Source of the DNA: Anaerovorax odorimutans
GTDB taxonomy: Bacteria; Bacillota; Clostridia; Peptostreptococcales; JAAYPU01
Reading direction: 5' to 3'
NCBI GenBank assembly: GCA_016841185.1
Contig: JAENZQ010000005.1
Location: 83,339 to 147,338, forward strand
Length of the DNA: 64,000 nucleotides
Made by a program: the position numbers and the translations under genes. Position 1 is the stretch's first letter. Each line of letters begins with the position of its first letter. This document shows, in pieces, positions 17,820 to 26,284 of this stretch. The notes beneath the pieces are model-generated. The model made no database searches, had not been told where the DNA came from, and saw nothing but the letters and a program-made list of their open reading frames with translations.

Positions 17820-18605
17820 ATGATAAGTGAATTATTTAGTCTAAGGGATCATATTGCGGTTGTGACCGGAGGTGCCGGATATTTGGGTTATCACATTTCC
17901 TCAGCCCTTGCTGAAGCCGGCGCACGTGTTTATATTGCCAGCTCAAATCATAAAAAATGTCAGGAGGCAGCAGAAAAAATATCCAAAGAGACAGATGCTT
18001 ATGTTAAAGGAGTATTTACAGACATATGTTCCGTAAAAAAAATCCATGAAACATTTCAACAGATTACGGCAGAAAATCAGAAGATTGATATACTAATTAA
18101 CAATGCTGCCTTTAGCAGAGGAAAAGATTTGGATATGGAGGAAAAAGACTGGATGGCGGGTATAGATGGAACCATTAACGGTGTTTTCAGGGCTACCCAG
18201 GCAGTGATACCCTTTATGGCTGAAAGTGGCGGGGGAACTATTGTTAATATTGCATCCATGTATGGAATCGTTTCTCCGGATCCATGGCTTTATAATAAAG
18301 AAGAGTATGTGAATCCGCCGAACTATGGGGCCGGAAAAGCTGCAATTTTACAATTCACCCGTTATGCTGCCTGTCATCTGGGGACAAAGGGTATAAGGGT
18401 AAACGCCATATCTCCAGGACCTTTCCCTAAAACAGATATTCAGAAAGACAAAGAATTTATTGCTAATTTAGAAAAAAAAGTTCCCTTAGGGAGGATTGGC
18501 AGGCCGGATGAACTAAAAGGGGCAGTGGTTTTTCTGGCATCAGAGGCTTCAAGTTACGTTACAGGGACGAATATTTGTGTTGACGGAGGTTGGACTGCAT
18601 GGTAA
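17820..18605 (+). CDS. Short-chain dehydrogenase/reductase, PtmA-like
   Basis: A 261-residue classical SDR with an intact NAD(P) motif TGGAGYLG (16-23), NNAA (94-97) and catalytic Ser146, Tyr169 and Lys173 (YGAGK). An ATG at 17805 would add five residues, but it overlaps AGGAGAGAG, which is better placed for the ATG at 17820. SDRs of this kind accompany flagellin-modification and legionaminic/pseudaminic loci (PtmA). The substrate is not identified. A gap of 185 bp without a clear terminator follows. Confidence 0.85.
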   Translation: MISELFSLRDHIAVVTGGAGYLGYHISSALAEAGARVYIASSNHKKCQEAAEKISKETDAYVKGVFTDICSVKKIHETFQQITAENQKIDILINNAAFSRGKDLDMEEKDWMAGIDGTINGVFRATQAVIPFMAESGGGTIVNIASMYGIVSPDPWLYNKEEYVNPPNYGAGKAAILQFTRYAACHLGTKGIRVNAISPGPFPKTDIQKDKEFIANLEKKVPLGRIGRPDELKGAVVFLASEASSYVTGTNICVDGGWTAW

Positions 18606-18790
18606 ACAGCTTCTGAATTGATTTCAGATTTGGGCATTTGAAGCAATTCTTTTATTCAGCACATATTATGTAAGTGAAAGAGAGCAATTTTTACAATTAT
18701 AAACTGAAACTGACAGTAATTTAAAACATTTTCTACAATTATGAGAAACAGAATTATTAAATTGCTTCATTACCTTTCAGGGGGAAGAAA

Positions 18791-19795
18791 ATGTTCTTTG
18801 AAAATAAAAAAATATTGATTATTGGAGGGACCGGTACCATCGGGGAAAGGTTACTCCAACACATTTTAGCAGAAAACCCCAACGTTGTAAGGATTTTAAG
18901 CAGAGATGAGCATAAGCAGTATATGCTGCAAAACAGCTTGGGGTCAAGGAGAGACATGCGCTATTTAATCGGAGATGTAAGAGATTATGACCGGGTTTTA
19001 AGTGCGATGGAGGATATTGATTATGTATTTCATGTAGCCGCTTTGAAACATGTACCTGCCTGCGAATATAATCCGTATGAAGCAGTGCTGACAAATGTTG
19101 TGGGGACTAATAATGTAATAAAAGCTGCAAGAGAGCAGAATGTGAGAAAAGTCATATTTACCAGTTCGGACAAAGCCATTTCTCCTACCAATACCTATGG
19201 GGCTACCAAGCTGACAGCAGAGCGTATGCTTGTGGCTTCCGAAAATAATAAAGGAACCAGCAGAACGATTTTTTCAATTGTCAGATTTGGTAATGTCATA
19301 GGGTCACGTGGTTCGGTCATTCCTTTGTTTATCAACCAAATCGTAAATGATAAAAGGATAACCGTTACCAACCAGGAAATGAGCCGGTTTATGATGACAA
19401 TGAATCAGGCCACTCAATTGACTATAAAGGCCATGAAGGAAGCAAAAGGAGGAGAAATATTCGTTTTGAAAATGCCGGTTATCTTGTTACGGGATCTGGT
19501 CAGGGTAATCACAGAAGAAACCTGTAAAAAATACCATATAAATGCTGATGAAGTGAAAATTCAGGAAATTGGGATGCGACCGGGGGAAAAAATGTATGAA
19601 GAACTGATGACTTATGATGAGTCATTAACAGCGTGGGAATTACCGGATATGTTTGTTATTCCCTCTATAGAAGGAAGTCAGAAAGGCTATGAAAATGCCG
19701 TAAAGGCAAAAGAAGGAACTTACAGTTCCGCTAACCAGAAGGTTATCTTGCCGGAAGAGGTTAGAGAACTTATTGTAGAGCAGAATTTGATTTGA
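18791..19795 (+). CDS. pseB: UDP-GlcNAc 4,6-dehydratase (PseB/CapD-like)
   Basis: A 334-residue nucleotide-sugar dehydratase of the CapD/FlaA1 type, the expected first step of CMP-pseudaminate synthesis. It has GGTGTIG (12-18), ALKHVP (84-89), the catalytic SSDKA (Asp127, Lys128) and YGATK (Tyr136, Lys140). RPGEKMYEEL is the conserved C-terminal motif. The ATG follows AGGGGG. In Bacillus thuringiensis the equivalent step is split between two SDRs, Pen and Pal; the adjacent extended SDR makes that arrangement possible here too. The PseB-like activity is an assignment by family. Confidence 0.85.
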   Translation: MFFENKKILIIGGTGTIGERLLQHILAENPNVVRILSRDEHKQYMLQNSLGSRRDMRYLIGDVRDYDRVLSAMEDIDYVFHVAALKHVPACEYNPYEAVLTNVVGTNNVIKAAREQNVRKVIFTSSDKAISPTNTYGATKLTAERMLVASENNKGTSRTIFSIVRFGNVIGSRGSVIPLFINQIVNDKRITVTNQEMSRFMMTMNQATQLTIKAMKEAKGGEIFVLKMPVILLRDLVRVITEETCKKYHINADEVKIQEIGMRPGEKMYEELMTYDESLTAWELPDMFVIPSIEGSQKGYENAVKAKEGTYSSANQKVILPEEVRELIVEQNLI

Positions 19796-19809
19796 AGGAG
19801 GATTTTTAA

Positions 19810-20766
19810 GTGAAAATACTTGTGACCGGAGGGGCAGGATTTATTGGGAGATGGGTGGTCAAAAAACTTTTGGAAGATAAACATCAGGTTTGGGTATTGG
19901 ATAATTTATCAAATGGAAGATGGGAGAATATAAATGAATTTATTAATAATTCTTATCCCCTTAATTTTATAAAAAAGGATATAAATAATGAGCAAGCCCT
20001 GGATGACCTTTTTAAAAATCAATTTGATCTCTGCTATCATTTGGCAGCAAGTATCAATGTTCAGGATAGTATTGATGATCCTAAAACCACTTTTGCCAAC
20101 GATACCATTGGAACATTCAATGTCTTGGAAAAGTGCAGGATGTATTCTACCAAAATAGTTTTTATGAGCACCTGCATGGTTTATGATAAAGCGTATGACA
20201 CCACAGGTATTACCGAAGAACATCCTGTTAAACCGGCTTCACCCTATGCAGGGTCAAAGATTGCTGCTGAAAACATGGTGCTTTCATACTATTATGCTTA
20301 TGATTTACCTGCAGTCGTAATTCGCCCCTTTAATACCTATGGGCCTTTTCAGAAGAGCAGCGGTGAAGGGGGCGTCGTAGCGATATTTATCAAGAATAAG
20401 CTGACAAATGAGATTCTGAAAGTTTATGGTGACGGGATGCAAACCAGAGATTTATTGTATGTGGAGGACTGTGCCGAATTTGTAGTAAACTCAGGTTATT
20501 CGGATAAAGCAAACGGCCAGATTATTAATGCCGGAATTGGAAAGGATGTTACGATCAATGAATTAGCCCGGCTGATTGCACAGAATGATGATAAGATTCA
20601 ACATGTTACGCATATCCACCCCAAAAGTGAGATTCAAAAATTACTATGCAATTATAGCAAAGCAAAAAATATTTTGAATTGGGAACCAAAGATCAGCCTG
20701 GAAGAAGGTATCAAAAGAACAGAATATTGGATACTGGAGGAGATGTTCAATCATAGATATTCATAA
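19810..20766 (+). CDS. Extended SDR nucleotide-sugar epimerase/dehydratase
   Basis: A 318-residue extended SDR with GGAGFIG (7-13), catalytic Thr121 and Tyr146/Lys150 (YAGSK), and a sugar-binding C-terminal half (RPFNTYGP, GDGMQTRDLLYVEDC). It starts with GTG behind AAGGAGG, 14 bp after the pseB-like gene. Position between the dehydratase and the aminotransferase suggests it acts on the 4-keto intermediate, for example as a Pal-type enzyme or a LegB-like dehydratase. Its end contains GGAGGAG, which appears to serve as the ribosome site of the next gene. Confidence 0.82.
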   Translation: MKILVTGGAGFIGRWVVKKLLEDKHQVWVLDNLSNGRWENINEFINNSYPLNFIKKDINNEQALDDLFKNQFDLCYHLAASINVQDSIDDPKTTFANDTIGTFNVLEKCRMYSTKIVFMSTCMVYDKAYDTTGITEEHPVKPASPYAGSKIAAENMVLSYYYAYDLPAVVIRPFNTYGPFQKSSGEGGVVAIFIKNKLTNEILKVYGDGMQTRDLLYVEDCAEFVVNSGYSDKANGQIINAGIGKDVTINELARLIAQNDDKIQHVTHIHPKSEIQKLLCNYSKAKNILNWEPKISLEEGIKRTEYWILEEMFNHRYS

Positions 20767-21961
20767 AAACCAGCCGGCAATTATAGGAGGAGAACCTGTT
20801 AGAAAGCATTTCCTTCCTTATGGACGGCAGTGGCTGGATAAGGAAGATATTAAAGCTGTAACAGAGGTACTTGAAGGAGATTATCTGACAACGGGGCCTG
20901 CCATTGAATGCTTTGAAAAAGAAATAGCAGAGTATACAGGGACCGGATATGCGGTTGCTTTTTCAAATGGGACTGCAGCCCTTCATGGTGCCTGTTTTGC
21001 AGCAGGTATTAAAGAAGGTGATGAAGTTATTACCACACCATTGACTTTTGCAGCCAGTGCAAATTGTGTCCTTTATCAGGGAGGGACTCCGGTTTTTGCC
21101 GATGTAAGTTCCAAGACCTATAATATAGAGGCACAGGCTGTAGAAAGATCAATAACCAAAAACACTAAAGCAATTATACCTGTTGACTTCACAGGTCAGC
21201 CTGCAGATATCGATGCAATAAAATCAATTGCAAAAGAGTATGATCTGGTAATAATCGAAGATGCTGCCCATGCGTTAGGGGCAAAATATAAAAGTAAAAA
21301 AATAGGCGGGCTTAGCGATATGACCGTTTTCAGTTTTCATCCGGTAAAGCATATCACCACAGGAGAAGGGGGAATTGTTACCACAAATAATGAAAGCTAT
21401 TGCCATAAACTGAAACAATTCAGAATTCACGGGATAACCAGAGAACCCGATGAATTAACCGTTTGTCAGGGCCCGTGGTACTATGAAATGAAGGAGCTGG
21501 GCTTTAATTATCGTATGACGGATATTCAAGCGGCTTTAGGAATCAGCCAGCTTAAAAAATTAGAAAGTTTTATTAAAATACGGCAGAATTATGCTCAAGC
21601 ATATGATAACGCCTTCAGAGATATGGAAGAGATCATATGCCCTATGCAGCTTTCGGATACGGTTTCCAGTTGGCATTTATATGTCATTCGCTTAAAACCG
21701 GAAAAATTAAAAGTTGGGCGCCGGCAAATATTTGAGGCCCTGCAAAAAGAAAATATCGGTGTACAGGTCCATTATATTCCGGTATATTACCATCCTTATT
21801 ATCAGGCTTTGGGTTATTCCAAAGGCTTATGCCCCAATGCGGAAAAGCTTTATGAGGAAATACTGACGCTACCTCTTTTTCCTGCAATGAGTATGCAGGA
21901 TTTGAAGGATGTCATCCATGCTGTTGATAAAATAATATCTTATTATCGAAAGAGGATGTAA
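20750..21961 (+). CDS. pseC: UDP-4-amino sugar transaminase (PseC) with a non-canonical start
   Basis: A DegT-family PLP aminotransferase that aminates UDP-4-keto-6-deoxy-AltNAc. The PLP lysine is about Lys200 (FHPVKHITTGEGG) and the partner Asp lies in EDAAH. Conserved sequence begins at AIIGGEPVRKHF near 20777, but between the in-frame stop at 20675 and 21041 there is no ATG, GTG or TTG at a usable place. The only start near a ribosome site (GGAGGAG, 20736-20742) is ATC at 20750, then ATA at 20753; ATT at 20759 is farther away. Starting at the ATG at 21041 would delete about 90 conserved residues. An error of one base or a rare start codon are both possible. Confidence 0.82.
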   Translation: MIDIHKNQPAIIGGEPVRKHFLPYGRQWLDKEDIKAVTEVLEGDYLTTGPAIECFEKEIAEYTGTGYAVAFSNGTAALHGACFAAGIKEGDEVITTPLTFAASANCVLYQGGTPVFADVSSKTYNIEAQAVERSITKNTKAIIPVDFTGQPADIDAIKSIAKEYDLVIIEDAAHALGAKYKSKKIGGLSDMTVFSFHPVKHITTGEGGIVTTNNESYCHKLKQFRIHGITREPDELTVCQGPWYYEMKELGFNYRMTDIQAALGISQLKKLESFIKIRQNYAQAYDNAFRDMEEIICPMQLSDTVSSWHLYVIRLKPEKLKVGRRQIFEALQKENIGVQVHYIPVYYHPYYQALGYSKGLCPNAEKLYEEILTLPLFPAMSMQDLKDVIHAVDKIISYYRKRM

Positions 21962-21966
21962 AGCCA

Positions 21967-22998
21967 ATGGGTATCATAGATAAAATACTCATACGCGCGG
22001 ACGCTGCCAATAAAATAGGTACCGGACATGTAATGAGATGTTTTTCTCTGGCACAAGGTATAAAAGATGCCGGGACACAAGTGGCATTCCTCTGCTTTGA
22101 AATACCTGATAAACTGGAAAAACTACTTCAAAATGAAAAAATAGAATTGATCAAGGTTTCAGGTCTGATTATCGGAAGTAAAGAAGATGCCCGATTGACT
22201 TATGATTATGCTAAAAGACTGGGGGCTGACTGGATTATTGCCGACGGATATCGGTTTGGAGGGGATTACCAAAGATTTATTAAAGAGCAAGGGAAAAGAT
22301 TGCTTGTTTTAGACGATTATGGCCATTCCGATTTTTATTATGCCGATATTATTCTGAATACGGGTTTGGATTCATATGACAATATGTATTCCAATAGAGA
22401 AGCCTATACATGCTTGCTGACAGGACCCAAATATATATCATTGCGGCGGGAATTTTTAAATAAAGAGAGAGAGAAAAGAGAAATCCCTGAACAGGGTAAT
22501 AAGCTGTTGGTGACTATGGGTGGATCTGACCCCGAAGAAGTGACGATAAAAGTAGTAAAAGGACTGAAAAATCTGGAAAATGATATACAGGTCAAGGTGG
22601 TGGGAGGGCCATCCTGCGTTTTTTTTCAAAAATTAAAGGATTTTGAGAAGGAAGGAAACATTTCAATCATACAGGATACGGAAGAAATGGCGGGTTTAAT
22701 GGAATGGGCGGATATCGGAATTTCTGCAGGAGGCGGAACTCTGGCAGAGATGGCTTATATGGGATTACCCAGTATTATAATAAAAACGGCAGAAAACCAA
22801 TATGCAAGCATCCTTTATGAAAAATACGGTGCTTCTTTGTATTTAGGAGATGCAGACAAAGTCAGTGAAGAGGAAATCAGCCGTTGTGTTAAGTTGCTGA
22901 GCTGGGATCCTAAAAAGCGCCTGCAAATGAGCGGAAATGGGAGAAAGCTTCTGGACGGAAAAGGCGGGCGGAGAATCTTTGAATACTTGAAACAATGA
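21967..22998 (+). CDS. pseG: UDP-2,4-diacetamido-trideoxy-altropyranose hydrolase (PseG)
   Basis: A 343-residue GT-B-fold hydrolase that removes UDP from the pseudaminate precursor. The N terminus has ILIRADAANKIGTGHVMR, with the catalytic His at position 21 of the GxGHxxR motif. The C-terminal UDP-binding motif is SAGGGTLAEMAYMGLPSI. Five bases separate it from pseC. The same family includes SpsG of the B. subtilis spore-coat locus. Assignment is confident. Confidence 0.92.
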   Translation: MGIIDKILIRADAANKIGTGHVMRCFSLAQGIKDAGTQVAFLCFEIPDKLEKLLQNEKIELIKVSGLIIGSKEDARLTYDYAKRLGADWIIADGYRFGGDYQRFIKEQGKRLLVLDDYGHSDFYYADIILNTGLDSYDNMYSNREAYTCLLTGPKYISLRREFLNKEREKREIPEQGNKLLVTMGGSDPEEVTIKVVKGLKNLENDIQVKVVGGPSCVFFQKLKDFEKEGNISIIQDTEEMAGLMEWADIGISAGGGTLAEMAYMGLPSIIIKTAENQYASILYEKYGASLYLGDADKVSEEEISRCVKLLSWDPKKRLQMSGNGRKLLDGKGGRRIFEYLKQ

Positions 22999-23102
22999 AG
23001 AGTTAATTAAAGAACGCTGCATAAGGGCGGATTTTATTTTGTGTCAAATTTATTCAGAAGACATAAATATATCATATAAAATCATGTTAGGAGGGTGAAA
23101 GA

Positions 23103-23891
23103 GTGAATAGCAAGAAAAAGCATACCGCCTTAATTCTGGCAAGTTCAAGCGGGCTTGGCTTTGCAGCCGCGAAGGCTTTATGCGAGGATGGACACAATGT
23201 TATTATAGGCAGCAGAAGTGAAAGGCTTTATAATGCTGAAAAAGAATTAAAAATGATTCACAGCGAGGCAGGGATACTGGCTATTCCTACAGATGTAACA
23301 CAAATTAAAGATTTGAATCATTTGGTTAATGAAAGCCAGGAAAAATTTAAAACAATAGATATTCTGTTTACTAATGGACCCGGACCTAAGCCCGGAAACA
23401 TAAATGAACTGGATCTTAAAGATTTTTCTAAAGCACATGATGACATACTATTTCCTGTCATATACCTTGCTAAACGGCTGATTCCTGGAATGATATCAAA
23501 TGGATGGGGGCGAATAATCATAAATACCTCTATTACGGCTAAAGAACCGTCTGAAAATATGGTTTTATCCAATATATATAGAGCGGCACTTGTGTCCTTT
23601 GCTAAAACCCTTTCAGCCCAATTGGCTGTTAAAAACATTACAGTCAATGCAGTTGGTCCGGCATCTTTTAAAACCGAAAGAGCAGAGGAGCTTTTGCAGG
23701 AAATGTCCCGAAACCAGAGGCGGCATATTGACGAGATCGAAAGGGAGATAACTGAAAAACTGCCTATGAAGAGATATAACGATCCTGAAGAGTTTGGAAA
23801 AGTAGTTGCTTTTTTAGCCGGTGAAGCATCCAGTGCTTTAACAGGTTCATATATTGCAGTTGATGGAGGTATGTCCCATGGCATATTTTAG
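23103..23891 (+). CDS. SDR-family protein with altered catalytic residues
   Basis: A 262-residue SDR homologue. The cofactor loop is ASSSGLG instead of TGxxxGxG, and NNAG is replaced by NGPG (91-94). Ser143 is kept, but when the helix (AALVSFAK) is aligned the usual Tyr-x3-Lys becomes Ser156-x3-Arg160. This matches the BKR-like SDR subgroup known for imperfect motifs, so its chemistry may differ or be lost. It starts with GTG behind AGGAGG and lies between pseG and the bifunctional synthase, so a role in the sugar-acid branch is likely but unproven. Confidence 0.8.
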   Translation: MNSKKKHTALILASSSGLGFAAAKALCEDGHNVIIGSRSERLYNAEKELKMIHSEAGILAIPTDVTQIKDLNHLVNESQEKFKTIDILFTNGPGPKPGNINELDLKDFSKAHDDILFPVIYLAKRLIPGMISNGWGRIIINTSITAKEPSENMVLSNIYRAALVSFAKTLSAQLAVKNITVNAVGPASFKTERAEELLQEMSRNQRRHIDEIEREITEKLPMKRYNDPEEFGKVVAFLAGEASSALTGSYIAVDGGMSHGIF

Positions 23892-23925
23892 ATGACGAGC
23901 AGAATTCAATTATATGGGAGGCTTA

Positions 23926-25731
23926 ATGATGATAACTTTTAAAGTTGGCCGGCGGGGCATAGGTGAAAATGAGCCTATTTTTATTATTGCTGAGGCAGGG
24001 ATTAATCACGCCGGCTCATTCAGTGAAGCGCAAGAAATGGTGGAAGCGGCAAAAAATGCAAAAGCAGACGCTGTTACTTTCCAGCATATTGCCTGGAATG
24101 AAATAAATAGTATAAATATGAGTATTGATGACAATAACGAATGGGATAATTGGCGGTTAACAGATCAACAAATAGCTCAATTGTTTAAGCAAGCCCACTT
24201 TTACAATATGGCTGTTACAGCATGTGTTGCTGATTTTGATTCTTTAGAGTTCATTGTAGAGGCAGGTGCTGATTTTATAAAGATTGTGAGTGGAGATATT
24301 ACTTGCCATCCTTTTTTAGCGAAGTGTGCAGCTACCGGGCTGCCAATTTTTCTTTCCACAGGAAATGCATTGATTCAAGAGGTTGATACTGCTTTGAGAG
24401 TTATTGAAGAAGCAGGAGGGTCCAAAATAGTTCTTTATCACACAAACAGTAAATATCCGACGCCTCCTGATGAGGTAGATCTCAGAGCTCTGGAGGTTCT
24501 TAGAGCCTATAACTATCCAATCGGTTTTTGTGATCATACAGAAGGAACGGCGATTCCTCTGGCAGCTTCTGCCCTTGGTGCTCGGGTTATAGAAAAGCAT
24601 TTTAGTCTGAACCCGGCAATCATAAGGCCGGATTATGAAGTATCCATTGGTCCGGAGGAGTTGAGACAATTTGTTTTTGATATAAGAACCATTGAAAAAG
24701 CATTAGGAGAACCCATTAAAAAACGGTACTCCGAAGGCGGTGGTTATATGTTGGTAAGAAGGTCTATTGCTGCGAGGGAAGATTTAAAAAAAGGCAGTTT
24801 GATCAAGGGGGAAGATTTAGCATATAAACGGCCGGGTACAGGTATATCTCCAATAGAAACTGAAACGGTTGTAGGAAATATTCTGGATTGTGATGTGAAA
24901 AAAGGAGAACTGTTAGCTGAAAACATGCTCAAAAGACCTGTTATTTCAATAGTGGTAATCTGCCGGTTAAAATCCACCAGATTACCCCAAAAAGCCCTTC
25001 TTTCTATTCATGGAGTTGCTTCAATTGAAAGATGCCTGATCAATTGTTTAGCCGTACCCAATATCAATCAGGTTGTGCTGGCGACTTCGTGCTTGGCTGA
25101 AGATGATCCTTTAGAGCAATTCACTATGGGAGGCAAAGTGAAAGTGCTGAGGGGTGATCCGGATAATGTTGCAATGAGGATGGTGCAAGCAGCACAAGAA
25201 ACACGAGCAGATATTGTCCTGCGGGTAACCGGTGACAGCCCTGCGGTATCACCTGAAATATTGAGGATTCTCATTGATGCACATTTAAAGACAGGAAAGG
25301 ATCTGACATTACCGACAAAGGATCATGCACCCGGTACTTCGGCAGATGTCTATACGGTGGAATCGCTTTATAACTTGTTAAGGCAAGAAAAACCCCTGAC
25401 TCATACGGAATATTTATCCTTTTATTATCTTAATAATCCGGAAATTTTCTCAGTCAACAGAGTTGAGCTTGCTCAAGCATTCCGCTATCCACAGTGGCGG
25501 CTGACACTGGATGAGCAAAAGGATCTGGAGCTGCTTGATACCATATATTCCGGTTTGGATATAAAAAGGGCACCACTGTATTTTGAAAAGCTGAGGGACT
25601 ATTTATTGAACAATCCACAGATTCCTAAAATCAATTCTGATGTGTCACTGAAATGGGAAAAAAACAGACAGCTGAGCAAAGAAATATCAGAAGCAACAAA
25701 TTTGAAGGTGAAATTTAATGAGCAAAATTGA
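23926..25731 (+). CDS. Bifunctional nonulosonic acid synthase and cytidylyltransferase
   Basis: About 601 residues joining two enzymes usually made from separate genes. Residues 1-270 are a NeuB-type synthase barrel (IIAEAGINHAG, DHTEGT, VIEKHF), which condenses an amino sugar with phosphoenolpyruvate. A SAF domain (about 275-340) follows. Residues 343-590 are an SpsF-like CTP transferase with CRLKSTRLPQKAL (346-358) and LRVTGDSPAVSPE. The product would be a CMP-activated nonulosonate. ATG 23926 and 23929 both follow GGGAGG. It overlaps pseH by 14 bp. B. subtilis has the two parts as SpsE and SpsF. Confidence 0.85.
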   Translation: MMITFKVGRRGIGENEPIFIIAEAGINHAGSFSEAQEMVEAAKNAKADAVTFQHIAWNEINSINMSIDDNNEWDNWRLTDQQIAQLFKQAHFYNMAVTACVADFDSLEFIVEAGADFIKIVSGDITCHPFLAKCAATGLPIFLSTGNALIQEVDTALRVIEEAGGSKIVLYHTNSKYPTPPDEVDLRALEVLRAYNYPIGFCDHTEGTAIPLAASALGARVIEKHFSLNPAIIRPDYEVSIGPEELRQFVFDIRTIEKALGEPIKKRYSEGGGYMLVRRSIAAREDLKKGSLIKGEDLAYKRPGTGISPIETETVVGNILDCDVKKGELLAENMLKRPVISIVVICRLKSTRLPQKALLSIHGVASIERCLINCLAVPNINQVVLATSCLAEDDPLEQFTMGGKVKVLRGDPDNVAMRMVQAAQETRADIVLRVTGDSPAVSPEILRILIDAHLKTGKDLTLPTKDHAPGTSADVYTVESLYNLLRQEKPLTHTEYLSFYYLNNPEIFSVNRVELAQAFRYPQWRLTLDEQKDLELLDTIYSGLDIKRAPLYFEKLRDYLLNNPQIPKINSDVSLKWEKNRQLSKEISEATNLKVKFNEQN

Positions 25732-26284
25732 GCATTATAAATTGACAGACGTATCGGAAAATCATAAAAAATTGATTTTAAATTGGCGTAATGCTGAGCA
25801 TATCCGCAAAAATATGTTTGATGAACATGTGATCACAGAGGAAGAACATACCAGATGGTTCGAGAACCTTAAAACAGATAAAATGATCATTGGAAAAATT
25901 CTTTTATATAAAGGATTGCCCATAGGCTTTGTCAATTTTACCGATCTGGATTATAAAAACAATAAAGGCTATTGGGGGTTTTACATTGGTGAAAGAAAAG
26001 CGCCTAAAGGTTCGGGAAAAGCGATGGCATTATTGGCTCTGGATTACGTTTTTGAAGAATTCAAGCTCAGAAAATTATGCTCCCAAATTTTTGAGTTTAA
26101 TGAGATCAGTATTCGTTACCATTTAAAAATAGGTTTTTCAGAAGAAGGGAGGCTGAAACAGCATATCTTTAGAAACAACAGATATTATGATGTGATTGAG
26201 ATGGCATTGTTTAGAGAAGATTGGGAGCAGATTGAAGGAAAATTGTTAGAGGAGTTGGAAGGAACCTATGTTGAGGCAAATTAA
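25718..26284 (+). CDS. pseH: Pseudaminate pathway N-acetyltransferase (PseH)
   Basis: A 188-residue GNAT acetylating the 4-amino group made by PseC. It begins with the PseH-like pattern HKKLILNWRN and AEHIRKNMF; the acetyl-CoA loop is KGSGKAMA and the ending is YHLKIGFSEEG. ATG at 25718 lies inside the synthase gene behind GAAGGTG, and its own end overlaps pseI by 17 bp. The tight overlaps indicate one translationally coupled unit. Confidence 0.88.
   Translation: MSKIEHYKLTDVSENHKKLILNWRNAEHIRKNMFDEHVITEEEHTRWFENLKTDKMIIGKILLYKGLPIGFVNFTDLDYKNNKGYWGFYIGERKAPKGSGKAMALLALDYVFEEFKLRKLCSQIFEFNEISIRYHLKIGFSEEGRLKQHIFRNNRYYDVIEMALFREDWEQIEGKLLEELEGTYVEAN

Noticed and set aside
20678..20790. Programmed frameshift joining the extended SDR to pseC
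   Set aside because: Going from the SDR frame to the pseC frame needs a +1 shift before the TAA at 20764-20766. No slippery codon like that of prfB is present, and a fused SDR-aminotransferase is not expected. A non-canonical start or a base error explains the data with less.
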